From contig PKRH01000052.1 in the NCBI GenBank assembly GCA_017577565.1, forward strand, positions 1 to 22,401: a stretch of DNA of 22,401 nt, given 5' to 3'. This document shows, piece after piece, positions 7,118 through 14,775 of this stretch (position 1 is the stretch's first letter; each line of letters opens with the position of its first letter). The notes beneath the pieces were generated by a model. That model saw only the letters and a list, made by a program, of their open reading frames with translations. It did not search any database and had not been told where the DNA came from. The position numbers were made by a program, and so were the translations under genes. This DNA is from Thermoanaerobacterales bacterium (lineage in GTDB: Bacteria; Actinomycetota; Acidimicrobiia; Acidimicrobiales; JACDCH01).

Positions 7118-9658
7118 TCAGAGGATGCCCATCTGCCGGGCCCGGCGGACGGCGTCCTGGCGGCTGTCGACGTCGAGCTTCCGGTAGATGGCCTTCAGGT
7201 GCGACTTCACCGTGTTGAGCGACACGTACAGCTCGGCGCCGATCTCCCGGTTGGACAGGCGGCTCGGCAGGTAGCGCAGCACCGCCAGCTCCCGCTCGCT
7301 CAGCGGCTCGACGAGGCGGGCGCCGACCGGGGCCGGCGGCGCCGTCGGTGCCGCGGCCAGCTCCTCGCCGATGTCGAAGCCCTCGTCCAGGAACCGGCGG
7401 ACCGCCCCCTCGCGCCGGGCCACGCCGGCCACCCGGGCGAGCAGGTGCCGGGCCTCCCGGCCGTCGCCCTGCTCCCCGGCCGCCCGGGCGGCCAGCGCCA
7501 CCGCCTCGAACCGCCGCAGCCGGTCGTCGTCGTCCTCCAGGAGGCCGGCCACGAGGTCGGCCACCTCCCCCGGCCGCCCGGACTCCAGCCGGGCCCGGGC
7601 CTCGAGCAGCGTGCGCTCGGGGCCGGGCTCGATGGTCTCCAGCAGGTCCACGGCCCGGTCCAGGTCGCCGGCCCGCAGGCGGATCCGGCACTCGGCGACG
7701 TCGACGACCGCGGCGAGGAACGGCGGGGTCCCGGCGGCGGCCAGGTCGCGGCGGGTCCGCAGCAGACGGCGCAGCGCCGCGTCGATGCAGCCCCGCGCGC
7801 ACTCGACGTGGGCCAGCTCGACCTCCCCGAGGGTGGTCATCGCCAGCCGCCCGTCCTCCAGCGCCGTGGCCAGGTGGGGCTCGACGACCTCCACCGCGTC
7901 GTCGAGCTCGTTGCGCTCCCGGTGGACCATGGCCCGCGCCACCCGGGCGGCGATCACCGCCCAGCGGGCCCCGGCGCCGTGCTCGGCGGCGAGCGTGATC
8001 CCCTCGTCGGCCAGCTCGGCCGCGACCCGCAGCCGGCCGCGGCGGGCCTCCATCCACGCCTCGGTGCCGAGCAGCGACACCAGGTCGGCCGGGAGCCGGG
8101 GCCCCTGGCGGCGCACGACGAACGACCAGCGGCGGGCGGCGACGTGGTCCTCGAGCAGGGCGTGGGCCCGGGCCATGCCGACCGGCAGGTAGCCCCAGCA
8201 CTCGCGGGCCACGGCGGCGAGCTCCGCGGGCAGCGCGGACAGGGGCGTCTCGTCCCGGCGCGCCCACACCGCCTCCCCCACCGCCACGGCCGTGTGGGGG
8301 TCGCCCCGCACCGCGGCCAGCGCCACCTCGGCGATGTCGAGCAGGGTCGCCGCCCGGGGGTCGACGTCGCCCGGCGGGCGGCTGCGGGCCCGCTCGAGCA
8401 CGGCCGACGCGCCGGCGACGCTGCCCGCCCGGGCCAGGCCCCACAGGCAGACGAGCTGACGGGCGGGGTCGGCGTCGACGAACGCGGCCGGGAAGCGCCC
8501 GATCCAGCGGCGCACGGTCTGGTGGCGGCCGGTCCGCAGGTGGTGCTGGAGGTTGGCCCGCAGCAGCGAGAACGCCGCCTCCAGCTGCCCGGCGTCCAGG
8601 TGGTGGTCGATGGCCAGGCCGGGCTCGCCGTGCTCGGCGAACCACTCGGCCGCCCGCTCGTGGCCGGCCCGCTCGACGTCGGGCCGGGTCATCCGCAGCT
8701 CGCGGCGCAGCAGCTGCCGGAACAGCTGGTGGTACCGGTACCACTCGCGGTCCTCGTCGAGCGGGACCACGAAGAGGTTCTCGGCCTCGACCCGGCGGAG
8801 CAGGTCGCCCGCGTCGCCGCGACCGGTGACCCGCCGGCAGAGGTCGGCGTTCATCCGCTCCAGCACCGAGGTGGCGAGGAGGAAGTCGCGGACCTCCTCC
8901 GGCTGCCGGTCGAGGACCTCGTCGAGCAGGAAGTCGGCCACGTGCCGGTCGCTGCCGGCGAAGCGCTCGATGAACTCGTCGACGTCCCTGCGGCCGGCCA
9001 GCGACAGCGCGGCGAAGTGCAGGCCGGCCGCCCAGCCCTCGGTCCGCTCGACCAGGCGCTCGACCTGCCGGCGGTCGAGCTGCACGGCCGGGAAGCGGGC
9101 GAAGAGGTCGACGGCCTCGTCGACATCGAAGCGCAGGTCGGCCTCCCGCAGCTCGACGACCTCGCCGACGAGGCGGACGCGGTGGAGCTGGACCGGCGGG
9201 TCCGACCGCGACGACAGGACGAGGGTGAGGTCGGTCCCGGCGAGGAGGTCGACGAGCCGGGCCAGCAGGCCGGCGGTCGGCGTGCGGTCGACGCAGTGGA
9301 CGTCGTCGAGCACGAGCACGGCCGGGCCGGCCTCCCGGAGGTGCGCCGCCGCGCGCTCGAGCGCCCGGTCGGCGGCGTGGTCGGCGGGACCGTCCGCCCG
9401 CCTCGCCTCGCCGACGCCCGGGCACAGCCCCTCGAGCGCGCCCACCAGGGCCTCGAGGAAGGCCTCCGGGTCGCCGTGCCGGGCGTCGAGCGTCAGCCAC
9501 GCCGTGGGTGCGCCGACGGCGTCGACCCAGGCCCGCACGGCCACCGACTTGCCCGATCCCGCCGGTCCGGTCACGACGACGAGGCGGGCGGGGACGCTCA
9601 TGGCGTCGATCAGGCGCGGGCGCGGGACGATGTGCGCCGGCAGGCGCGCCGCGGTCAT
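7118..9658 (-). CDS. MalT/LAL-family LuxR-type ATP-dependent transcriptional regulator
   Basis: An 846-residue STAND ATPase regulator. The order is: Walker A GPAGSGKS (31-38), a Walker B segment AVLVLDDVHCVD (about 108-119), an NB-ARC/winged-helix region containing WYRYHQLFRQLLRRELR as in MalT, a long helical TPR-like sensor region, and a C-terminal LuxR helix-turn-helix (about 783-846) with LSERELAVLRYLPSRLSNRE and SLNTVKSHLKAIYRKL. It should be a cytoplasmic activator whose ATP-driven oligomerisation is triggered by an inducer; the ligand is unknown. The ATG at 9658 is preferred because GGAG lies 6 bases upstream; an upstream in-frame start at 9724 would add 22 residues. It is flanked on the same strand by two similar small proteins and followed by a hydrolase. 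Confidence 0.93.
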   Translation of the reverse strand: MTAARLPAHIVPRPRLIDAMSVPARLVVVTGPAGSGKSVAVRAWVDAVGAPTAWLTLDARHGDPEAFLEALVGALEGLCPGVGEARRADGPADHAADRALERAAAHLREAGPAVLVLDDVHCVDRTPTAGLLARLVDLLAGTDLTLVLSSRSDPPVQLHRVRLVGEVVELREADLRFDVDEAVDLFARFPAVQLDRRQVERLVERTEGWAAGLHFAALSLAGRRDVDEFIERFAGSDRHVADFLLDEVLDRQPEEVRDFLLATSVLERMNADLCRRVTGRGDAGDLLRRVEAENLFVVPLDEDREWYRYHQLFRQLLRRELRMTRPDVERAGHERAAEWFAEHGEPGLAIDHHLDAGQLEAAFSLLRANLQHHLRTGRHQTVRRWIGRFPAAFVDADPARQLVCLWGLARAGSVAGASAVLERARSRPPGDVDPRAATLLDIAEVALAAVRGDPHTAVAVGEAVWARRDETPLSALPAELAAVARECWGYLPVGMARAHALLEDHVAARRWSFVVRRQGPRLPADLVSLLGTEAWMEARRGRLRVAAELADEGITLAAEHGAGARWAVIAARVARAMVHRERNELDDAVEVVEPHLATALEDGRLAMTTLGEVELAHVECARGCIDAALRRLLRTRRDLAAAGTPPFLAAVVDVAECRIRLRAGDLDRAVDLLETIEPGPERTLLEARARLESGRPGEVADLVAGLLEDDDDRLRRFEAVALAARAAGEQGDGREARHLLARVAGVARREGAVRRFLDEGFDIGEELAAAPTAPPAPVGARLVEPLSERELAVLRYLPSRLSNREIGAELYVSLNTVKSHLKAIYRKLDVDSRQDAVRRARQMGIL

Positions 9659-9741
9659 GCCCAACTCCGTTCCTGCATCTCCCTCAACCCGCCTCCTCGC
9701 CACTCCCCGAAGGGCGGTCGGCACAGGAGACTACGAGTCTG

Positions 9742-9960
9742 TCACGCTGTGTGGCGAGATGACCGCAGCTCCAGGGCGACCAGCTCGACGCCCAGGCGGT
9801 AGAGGCGGGCGATGGTGCCGTGCAGGGCGGCGCCGTCGTCGAGGTGACCGGCCAGCCGCGCGCCCTGGTCGGCGCGGGTGCAGCGCAGGCCGGTGGCGCG
9901 CTCGAGCGCCTCGACGTCCAGCTCCCGGTCGGCGCGGACGGTGAACTCGTAGTACGGCAC
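9742..9960 (-). CDS. Small hypothetical protein B, upstream of the LAL regulator
   Basis: A 72-residue protein starting at the GTG at 9960, with AAGGG 7 bases upstream. It opens with VPYYEFTVRAD and ends with a helix and strand, LHGTIARLYRLGVELVALEL. It shares its length, its opening E-[IF]-T-[LV]-R strand and its closing L-G-[LV]-E motif with small protein A on the other side of the regulator. It is 83 bases upstream of the regulator start on the same strand, so the two are probably co-transcribed. I cannot name the family. A small ligand-binding or regulatory partner of the LAL protein is a reasonable guess only. Confidence 0.7.
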   Translation of the reverse strand: MPYYEFTVRADRELDVEALERATGLRCTRADQGARLAGHLDDGAALHGTIARLYRLGVELVALELRSSRHTA

Positions 9961-10004
9961 GTCGGACCCTTCGCGGCGGCGGGTGGCGACGGGAGAGAGG
10001 CGCC

Positions 10005-10066
10005 GCCGGGGGTGACCGTGCGCGACGACCGGGTGATCGCGCCTCGCTCGCCGGGGGTGACCGCGC
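10005..10066 (+). repeat. Direct repeats of GCCGGGGGTGACCG with an intervening related copy
   Basis: GCCGGGGGTGACCG occurs exactly at 10005-10018 and 10050-10063 (45-base step). A variant, CCGGGTGATCGCGCC, sits between them at 10029-10043. The shared GGTGAyCG cores start at 10011, 10032 and 10056, i.e. at steps of 21 and 24 bases, about two helical turns. The array lies 45-110 bases upstream of small gene B and may be a tandem activator or operator site set. Confidence 0.6.
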
Positions 10067-10141
10067 CCGGCGGGAGCGACGCCGGGCGGGCCGTGCGGGA
10101 CGGGGCGCCCCGAACGCCCTGGTCGCGGCGCGATCACCCGG
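10029..10141. repeat. 15-base exact inverted repeat
   Basis: CCGGGTGATCGCGCC at 10029-10043 returns as its exact reverse complement, GGCGCGATCACCCGG, at 10127-10141, 83 bases further on. It links the direct-repeat cluster with the nested dyads to its right. Confidence 0.6.
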
Positions 10142-10143
10142 GT

Positions 10144-10185
10144 GGGATGACGAAGAGTCACCCCGTGACCGCGTAGCGTCATCCC
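10144..10185. promoter_or_regulatory. Nested dyads next to a possible promoter
   Basis: GGGATGACG (10144-10152) and CGTCATCCC (10177-10185) are exact inverted copies. Almost centred between them is GTCAC-CCC-GTGAC (10157-10169). The right arm overlaps a TAGCGT -10-like element (10174-10179). The nested symmetry suggests protein binding in the divergent promoter region, or an RNA hairpin. Confidence 0.5.
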
Positions 10186-10507
10186 CGTGGCCGCTGCGCT
10201 GTCGCCCCCGTCGACCACCGCCGCCACGGAGAACGGCCGTGGTCCGGGACGGCTGACCACGGGAACCCCAGCGCCCGTCGTGCGGCCACCATGCGCGCGT
10301 CCCCAGCCGCGCGCGACTCGCGTCCCCCAGCGCGAGCGGGCGGGGCGTGGCCGACCTCGCCTCCCCCCTGGTCGGCCACGCCACCGCTCACCTGACCCGG
10401 TCGCCGCCCGTCCCCCGGGTGCCGCCCGCCCGCCCGGGGGATGGCGCGCGCCGATCCGGGGAAGGCCTGGGGGCGGTGGGTGACCCGACGCGAGGAAGGA
10501 ACGACCG

Positions 10508-10729
10508 ATGACCGCTGAGCGCGATCCCGGTGAGGACAAGGTCACCGAGCAGACGCGGGCGTTCGAGCAGCGCAGCGACGAGCTCGCCCACGGCTCCCCC
10601 GACCGCCCCCCGACGCCCGAGGAGGAGGCGGCCGCCGAGCGGGCCGAGCCGCTCGACGACGCCACCCGCCGGGCCTACAAGGAGGCGGCCGAGCGCGGCG
10701 CCAACGCCAAGGGCGAAGGTCGCATCTGA
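10508..10729 (+). CDS. Small hydrophilic hypothetical protein
   Basis: A 73-residue acidic, probably disordered protein with an excellent ribosome-binding site (AGGAAGGA, 7 bases before the ATG). It contains TPEEEAAAERAEPLDD and ends in RGANAKGEGRI. I have an impression of similar short actinobacterial proteins sharing a 'PPTPEEE ... GANxKGEGxI' layout, but cannot name a family or function. There is no signal peptide, membrane segment or known catalytic motif. A 13-bp hairpin 52 bases after the stop probably ends the transcript, so it appears to be a single-gene unit. It faces away from the LAL regulator cluster. Confidence 0.72.
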   Translation: MTAERDPGEDKVTEQTRAFEQRSDELAHGSPDRPPTPEEEAAAERAEPLDDATRRAYKEAAERGANAKGEGRI

Positions 10730-10781
10730 CGGCGATCCGACGCCGTCGGGGCCGCGCCTCTCCGGGCGGGCCCCACGGACG

Positions 10782-10813
10782 GGTGCCGCGCCGGCGCCGA
10801 CCGGCGCGGCACC
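10782..10813 (+). terminator. Strong hairpin terminator after the small hydrophilic gene
   Basis: A perfect 13-bp stem (GGTGCCGCGCCGG 10782-10794 with CCGGCGCGGCACC 10801-10813) closes a 6-base loop. It has no T-run. It sits between the plus-strand small gene and the minus-strand sigma factor remnant, so it could serve both directions. Confidence 0.65.
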
Positions 10814-10819
10814 GTCGCG

Positions 10820-11038
10820 TCACCCTGCGGGCGTCGCTGTGCGCGGCGTTGATCGCCGCCTGCACCTGGTAGGGCCCGGGTCGGCCGCGGCGGCGAAGGC
10901 CTCCTGGGCCGCGTCCTCGGCGACGTCGAGGTCGCCGACGGCGCGGACGAGCGCGCCGACGACGCGGGGCCACTCGTCACGGCAGGTGCGCACGATCGCG
11001 CCGCCCTCGGGGCGGGCGCCCGGCGACCGGCCGTTCAC
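10820..11038 (-). pseudogene. Remnant of an ECF sigma factor (large internal deletion and frameshift)
   Basis: From the GTG at 11038, residues such as CRDEWPRVVGALVRAVGDLD followed by VAEDAAQEAFAAA are the region-2 start of a large ECF sigma factor of the type with a C-terminal DUF6596 extension. The match stops at about 10878. The next bases, in another frame, read GPYQVQAAINAAHSDA (about 10829-10878), a motif from the far C-terminal part of the same family. An intact gene encodes about 400 residues, so some 200 or more codons between the two parts are gone and the junction is out of frame. The GTGA overlap with the upstream YCII remnant keeps the usual operon arrangement. It is non-functional as a sigma factor. 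Confidence 0.75.
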
Positions 11039-11130
11039 GGGTGGTCGTCCATGAACGGCCGCACCTCGATCGGGCAGGTGGTGGCCGCCGACGTGCGCTC
11101 GGCCCAGCGCAGCGCGGCGTCGAGGTCGGG
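11035..11130 (-). pseudogene. C-terminal fragment of a YCII-family protein
   Basis: About 31 codons read PDLDAALRWAERTSAA followed by CPIEVRPFMDD, the usual end of YCII-domain proteins (a '..ALxWAxR.P....GxvEVRPvm' pattern). The N-terminal two-thirds is absent upstream in any frame I could find. YCII genes typically sit just before ECF sigma factor genes of the type decayed here, and the two overlap by GTGA (11035-11038). Both pieces are therefore the remains of one operon. Confidence 0.68.
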
Positions 11131-11293
11131 CGATCGGCCCGGTGCCGATCGTCCCACCCCCACGACGCACGAGGGCGGCCGACATCGACAGGGTGGCCGA
11201 GGATCCTCGCCCGGATCGGCGACCGACGCCCCCGGGCGCGCAGCGGCGAGGTCGTCCCCAGGCGACCTCGCCGCCGATCTCGTCCGGTCGGGG
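11131..11293. other. Degenerate intergenic DNA, no supported gene
   Basis: This lies between the YCII remnant and the hairpin after nrdJ. No frame shows recognisable protein similarity or coding bias. It is probably further debris from the YCII/sigma operon. Confidence 0.5.
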
Positions 11294-11312
11294 GGCCGCG
11301 CCCCGCGCGGCC
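11294..11312 (-). terminator. Hairpin downstream of nrdJ
   Basis: GGCCGCGC (11294-11301) and GCGCGGCC (11305-11312) form a perfect 8-bp stem with a CCC loop, 18 bases beyond the nrdJ stop codon. It is a likely terminator. Confidence 0.5.
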
Positions 11313-11330
11313 TGGCGCGGGCCGGGCCGG

Positions 11331-14213
11331 TCAGCTGCAGCCGCTGGTGCTGCCGCAGCTCGGGCAGGCGTGGCACGAGCCGGCCCGCTGCATCTGCACG
11401 CCGCACTGCATGCAGTAGGGAGCGTCGACGCTGGCCCCCGTGCGCTGCACCGCCGGCGGCTGGTCGGACCGGCCGGAGGGCCGCTCGGCGTCGGTGACGC
11501 CGGCCCGCTCGAGCAGCGACGGCTCCTTCGGCGCCCCGTCGGTGTCGAACAGCGTCGGCGACGACGAGTCGATCGAGGGCGGGTCGGCGGGCACGTCCTG
11601 GCCCTGGCGGGTCGGGACGACCGTCTCCTCGACGCCGGGCAGCGTGGGCTGGGTGCGCTCGCCGGTGGTGAGGATGCCGAGCTCGGCCCGCTCCTCGAAG
11701 CTGAGGTAGTTCACCGCCAGCCGCCGGAAGATGTAGTCGAGGATCGACGTGGCGATGCGCAGATCGGGGTCGTCGGTGATCCCGGCGGGCTCGAAGCGCG
11801 TGTTGGTGAACGCCTCGACGTAGTTGCGCAGCGGCACGCCGTACTGCAGGCCGTAGCTGACCGAGATCGAGAAGGCGTCCATGATGCCGGCGAGGGTCGA
11901 GCCCTGCTTGGACACCCGCAGGAAGATCTCGCCCGGCCGGCCGTCGTCGTACTCGCCGACGGTGACGAAGCCCTTGCAGTCGGCCACCCGGAACTCGAAG
12001 GTGCTGGAGCGACGGTTGCGGGGCAGCTTCTCCCGCACCGGCACCTTGATGACCTTCTCGACCACCTTGGTGGCGGCCTCCTGGACGGCCTTGGCGGCGT
12101 CGCCGCCCTCGGGGCCGGCCGCGGCCTCCTTCTTGGCGGTGGCGAGCGGCTGACCGACCTTGCAGTTGTCCCGGTAGATGGCGATGGCCTTCACGCCCAT
12201 CCGCCAGGCGTCGATGTGCAGCTGCTCGATCTCCTCGACGGTGACCTCCTCGGGCATGTTGACCGTCTTGGAGATCGCCCCGGAGATGAACGGCTGGACC
12301 GCCGCCATCATCTTCACGTGCCCGGAGTAGTGGATGACGTTGTCGCCCATCGAGCAGGCGAACACGGGCAGGTGGGCCGGGTCGAGGTGGGGGGCGCCGA
12401 CGATCGACTTGTGCTCGTCGATGTAGGCGACGATGTCGTCGACCTGGTCGGGGCTGTACCCGAGCCGCCGCAGCGCCCGGGGCACCGTCTGGTTGACGAT
12501 CGACATCGTGCCGCCGCCCACGAGCTTCTTCGTCTTGACCAGGCCGAGGTCGGGCTCGATGCCGGTGGTGTCGCAGTCCATCATCAGGCCGATCGTCCCG
12601 GTGGGGGCGATGACCGAGGCCTGGCTGTTGCGCACGCCGTAGCGCTCGCCGAGCTCGCAGGCCATGTCCCAGCTCTCCTGGGCGGCCGACAGCAGGTCGG
12701 GCGGCACGAGCTCCTCGTCGATGCGGGAGGCGGCCTCCTGGTGCTGGCGCAGCACCCGCAGCATGTGCTCGCGGTTCTCGGCGAAGCCGGCGAAGGGGCC
12801 CATGCGGGAGGCGATGCGGGCCGACACCTCGTAGGCGTGGCCGGTCATCAGCGCCGTGACCGCGGCGGCGTAGGCCCGGCCGGCGTCGCTGTCGTAGGGC
12901 AGGCCGAGCGCCATGAGCAGCGCGCCGAGGTTGGCGTAGCCGATGCCGAGCTGGCGGAAGCGGCGTGAGGTGTCGGCAATGCGCTCGGTCGGGTAGTCGG
13001 CCCGGCCGACGAGGATCTCCTGGGCCGTGAAGATCACCTCGACGGCGTGCCGGAAGCCCTCGACGTCGAAGGTGTCGTCGTCGCCGAGGAACTTCAGCAG
13101 GTTGAGGCTCGCGAGGTTGCACGCCGAGTTGTCGAGGTGCATGTACTCGGAGCACGGGTTCGAGGCGTTGATGCGCCCCGTGTTGGCCGCCGTGTTCCAG
13201 CGGTTGATGGTGGTGTCGAACTGCATGCCGGGGTCGGCGCACTCCCAGGCGGCGGCGCAGATCTGGCGGAACAGCTCGCGCGCCTTGACGGTGCGCACCG
13301 GCCGGCCGGTGGTGACCTCGCGCAGGGTCCAGTCGCCGTCGTCGACGACCGCCTGCATGAACTCGTCGGTCACCCGCACCGAGTTGTTGGCGTTCTGGTA
13401 CTGGATCGAGTGGGCGTCACGGCCGTCGAGGTCCATGTCGAAGCCGGCCTCGGCGAGCACGCGGGCCTTGCGCTCCTCGATGGCCTTGCACCAGATGAAC
13501 TCCTCGATGTCGGGGTGGTCGACGTCGAGGATGACCATCTTGGCGGCCCGCCGGGTCTTGCCCCCCGACTTGATGGTGCCGGCCGAGGCGTCGGCACCCC
13601 GCATGAAGCTCACGGGGCCCGAGGCGGTGCCGCCGCCCCGCAGCGGCTCGACCGACGAGCGGATGCGCGACAGGTTGACGCCGGCGCCCGAGCCGCCCTT
13701 GAAGATGATCCCCTCCTCCCGGTACCAGTTCAGGATCGAGTCCATCGAGTCCTCGACCGAGAGGATGAAGCAGGCCGACGCCTGCTGGGGCACGCCCTTG
13801 ACCCCGATGTTGAACCACACCGGGCTGTTGAAGGCGGCCTTCTGGGTCACCAGCAGGTGCTTGAGCTCGGCGTTGAAGGTCTCGGCCTCGGCGTCGTCGA
13901 CGAAGTAGCCGCCCTCGACGCCCCACCGGGTGATGGTGTCGGCGACCCGGTCGATCACCTGGCGCAGCGACCACTCGCGCTCGGGCGTGCCGAGCGGGCC
14001 CCGGAAGTACTTCTGGGCGACGATGTTCGTGGCGTTCTGCGACCACGAGGTGGGGAACTCGACCCCGAGCTGCTCGAAGGCGACCGAGCCGTCGCGGTAG
14101 TTGACGATGCGAGCGTCGCGGCGCTCCCACTCGACCTCGTCGTAGGGGTGGACGCCCTCGGTTGTGAAGTGGCGGCGGATGCCGATGCCCGCCTGCTCGG
14201 GAGCGAGAGCCAT
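11331..14213 (-). CDS. nrdJ: Adenosylcobalamin-dependent (class II) ribonucleoside-diphosphate reductase
   Basis: A 960-residue class II ribonucleotide reductase, making deoxynucleotides with a B12-derived radical and needing no oxygen. The ATG at 14213 has GGAGG 6 bases upstream. Key residues are visible: redox cysteines Cys148 (in QASACF) and Cys365 (in SACNLASLN), and thiyl Cys354 within N-P-C-S-E (352-356) with the catalytic Asn and Glu. The 11-residue gap between Cys354 and Cys365 matches the Thermotoga enzyme. A Gly/Ser-rich loop (FKGGSGAGVNLS) and MDCDTTGIEPD follow family pattern. The C-terminus holds Cys pairs CMQC (934-937) and CHACPSC (947-953), the flexible tail for re-reduction. 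Its promoter carries two NrdR boxes and nrdR lies 1.4 kb away. No class I genes are in the window. Confidence 0.97.
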   Translation of the reverse strand: MALAPEQAGIGIRRHFTTEGVHPYDEVEWERRDARIVNYRDGSVAFEQLGVEFPTSWSQNATNIVAQKYFRGPLGTPEREWSLRQVIDRVADTITRWGVEGGYFVDDAEAETFNAELKHLLVTQKAAFNSPVWFNIGVKGVPQQASACFILSVEDSMDSILNWYREEGIIFKGGSGAGVNLSRIRSSVEPLRGGGTASGPVSFMRGADASAGTIKSGGKTRRAAKMVILDVDHPDIEEFIWCKAIEERKARVLAEAGFDMDLDGRDAHSIQYQNANNSVRVTDEFMQAVVDDGDWTLREVTTGRPVRTVKARELFRQICAAAWECADPGMQFDTTINRWNTAANTGRINASNPCSEYMHLDNSACNLASLNLLKFLGDDDTFDVEGFRHAVEVIFTAQEILVGRADYPTERIADTSRRFRQLGIGYANLGALLMALGLPYDSDAGRAYAAAVTALMTGHAYEVSARIASRMGPFAGFAENREHMLRVLRQHQEAASRIDEELVPPDLLSAAQESWDMACELGERYGVRNSQASVIAPTGTIGLMMDCDTTGIEPDLGLVKTKKLVGGGTMSIVNQTVPRALRRLGYSPDQVDDIVAYIDEHKSIVGAPHLDPAHLPVFACSMGDNVIHYSGHVKMMAAVQPFISGAISKTVNMPEEVTVEEIEQLHIDAWRMGVKAIAIYRDNCKVGQPLATAKKEAAAGPEGGDAAKAVQEAATKVVEKVIKVPVREKLPRNRRSSTFEFRVADCKGFVTVGEYDDGRPGEIFLRVSKQGSTLAGIMDAFSISVSYGLQYGVPLRNYVEAFTNTRFEPAGITDDPDLRIATSILDYIFRRLAVNYLSFEERAELGILTTGERTQPTLPGVEETVVPTRQGQDVPADPPSIDSSSPTLFDTDGAPKEPSLLERAGVTDAERPSGRSDQPPAVQRTGASVDAPYCMQCGVQMQRAGSCHACPSCGSTSGCS

Positions 14214-14273
14214 GGGGATCCTCCAGGTCGGTGGGGTGACGGTTCGGGGAGAAACTGCGACCTGGGCCGCCAA

Positions 14274-14289
14274 CCACCAGAACTTGTGG
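14274..14289. promoter_or_regulatory. NrdR box 1
   Basis: CCACCAGAACTTGTGG is a 16-bp palindrome of the CCACnAG-nn-CTnGTGG type, matching the actinobacterial NrdR-box form. It is in the nrdJ leader, 32 bases from box 2, the usual tandem spacing of about three helical turns. Confidence 0.75.
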
Positions 14290-14305
14290 TGGTCCGGCCG
14301 CCGAG

Positions 14306-14321
14306 CCACAAGATGTGGGAC
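14306..14321. promoter_or_regulatory. NrdR box 2, overlapping the nrdJ transcription start
   Basis: CCACAAGATGTGGGAC has a perfect left half and a weaker right half. It lies immediately downstream of the nrdJ -10 element, so NrdR bound here would block transcription initiation. Confidence 0.65.
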
Positions 14322-14322
14322 G

Positions 14323-14351
14323 AAACTACAGCCGTGTAACTACATCGTCAA
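14323..14351 (-). promoter_or_regulatory. nrdJ promoter
   Basis: On the minus strand TTGACG (14346-14351) and TAGTTT (14323-14328) are separated by exactly 17 bases, a good sigma-70-type housekeeping promoter. The start would be near 14316, giving a leader of about 103 bases. NrdR box 2 covers the start point. Confidence 0.75.
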
Positions 14352-14611
14352 GGTCTTCGGGAGCACCCCGCCCGCGGATCCCACACGTGCGTCAACGCCG
14401 CGCGGCACCGGATCCTTCCGGTCCCGCGACCGGTGGCGGCACGGCGCGCCGCCGCGGTCACCCTCCCTGCGTCCGGGTCGAAAGGGGGCACTGGCCCCGC
14501 GCGGACTCACAGGCAGGGCACGCCGCTCTCCACGCCGGATGCGGCCAGCCCCAGGAGTCGCTCAGCCCACCACAGACACGGAAGCGACAACCACCATTCC
14601 GCTCATCCGCG

Positions 14612-14650
14612 CCGGGGCACAGTGCACGCACGCGAACGTACGAGCCCCGG
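14612..14650. other. Hairpin with 7-bp GC stem and 25-base loop
   Basis: CCGGGGC (14612-14618) pairs with GCCCCGG (14644-14650), 15 bases before a strong ribosome-binding-site-like sequence. The role is unknown. Confidence 0.3.
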
Positions 14651-14663
14651 GCTGTGGAGCGCT

Positions 14664-14679
14664 AGGGGAGGAACCTGTG
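14664..14679 (+). promoter_or_regulatory. Strong Shine-Dalgarno plus GTG, in frame with the RibD-like gene
   Basis: AGGGGAGGA (14664-14672) is followed by a GTG at 14677-14679. The frame stays open into the RibD-like gene, whose ATG lies 38 codons further on. It is either the true start of a longer protein or a chance match; the extra residues do not resemble the family. Confidence 0.35.
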
Positions 14680-14775
14680 AATTGCGGGTGGATTTCGTGG
14701 GACCGCGCCGCCCGCCGGTCCGGGCCCCCGTCGCCCGGCCCCGACCGGGTGGCCCCGCCGCACGGGCGCCCTGGC

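Larger units (their letters stand above)
9961..10507. other. Divergent intergenic region without a supported gene
   Basis: This 547-base stretch separates small gene B (minus) from a small plus-strand gene at 10508. No frame in it shows the strong third-position GC bias of the real genes. Its left 200 bases hold the GGTGA-type repeat array. A TAGCGT element (10174-10179) 7 bases before a GTG at 10187 resembles the leaderless -10 elements elsewhere in the window, but the frame that follows does not look coding. A GGGTGACCC palindrome occurs at 10478-10486, upstream of the small gene. Confidence 0.6.

Noticed and set aside
7088..7119. GACCCC / GGGGTC inverted repeat at the LAL regulator stop as a terminator
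   Set aside because: The arms are short, several pairings compete in the surrounding G-runs and it overlaps the stop codon; not strong enough to list.
7199..9802. Long plus-strand open frame opposite the LAL regulator
   Set aside because: It is the mirror of a gene with clear Walker A and LuxR HTH motifs; the antisense translation has no recognisable domain and is Arg/Gly/Val/Asp-biased, as expected from GC-rich codon shadows.
10187..10483. Possible leaderless 98-codon gene after a TAGCGT element
   Set aside because: Third-position GC bias fades after the first few codons, the translation is Pro/Arg low-complexity and no family is recognisable. The promoter-like element may still be real.
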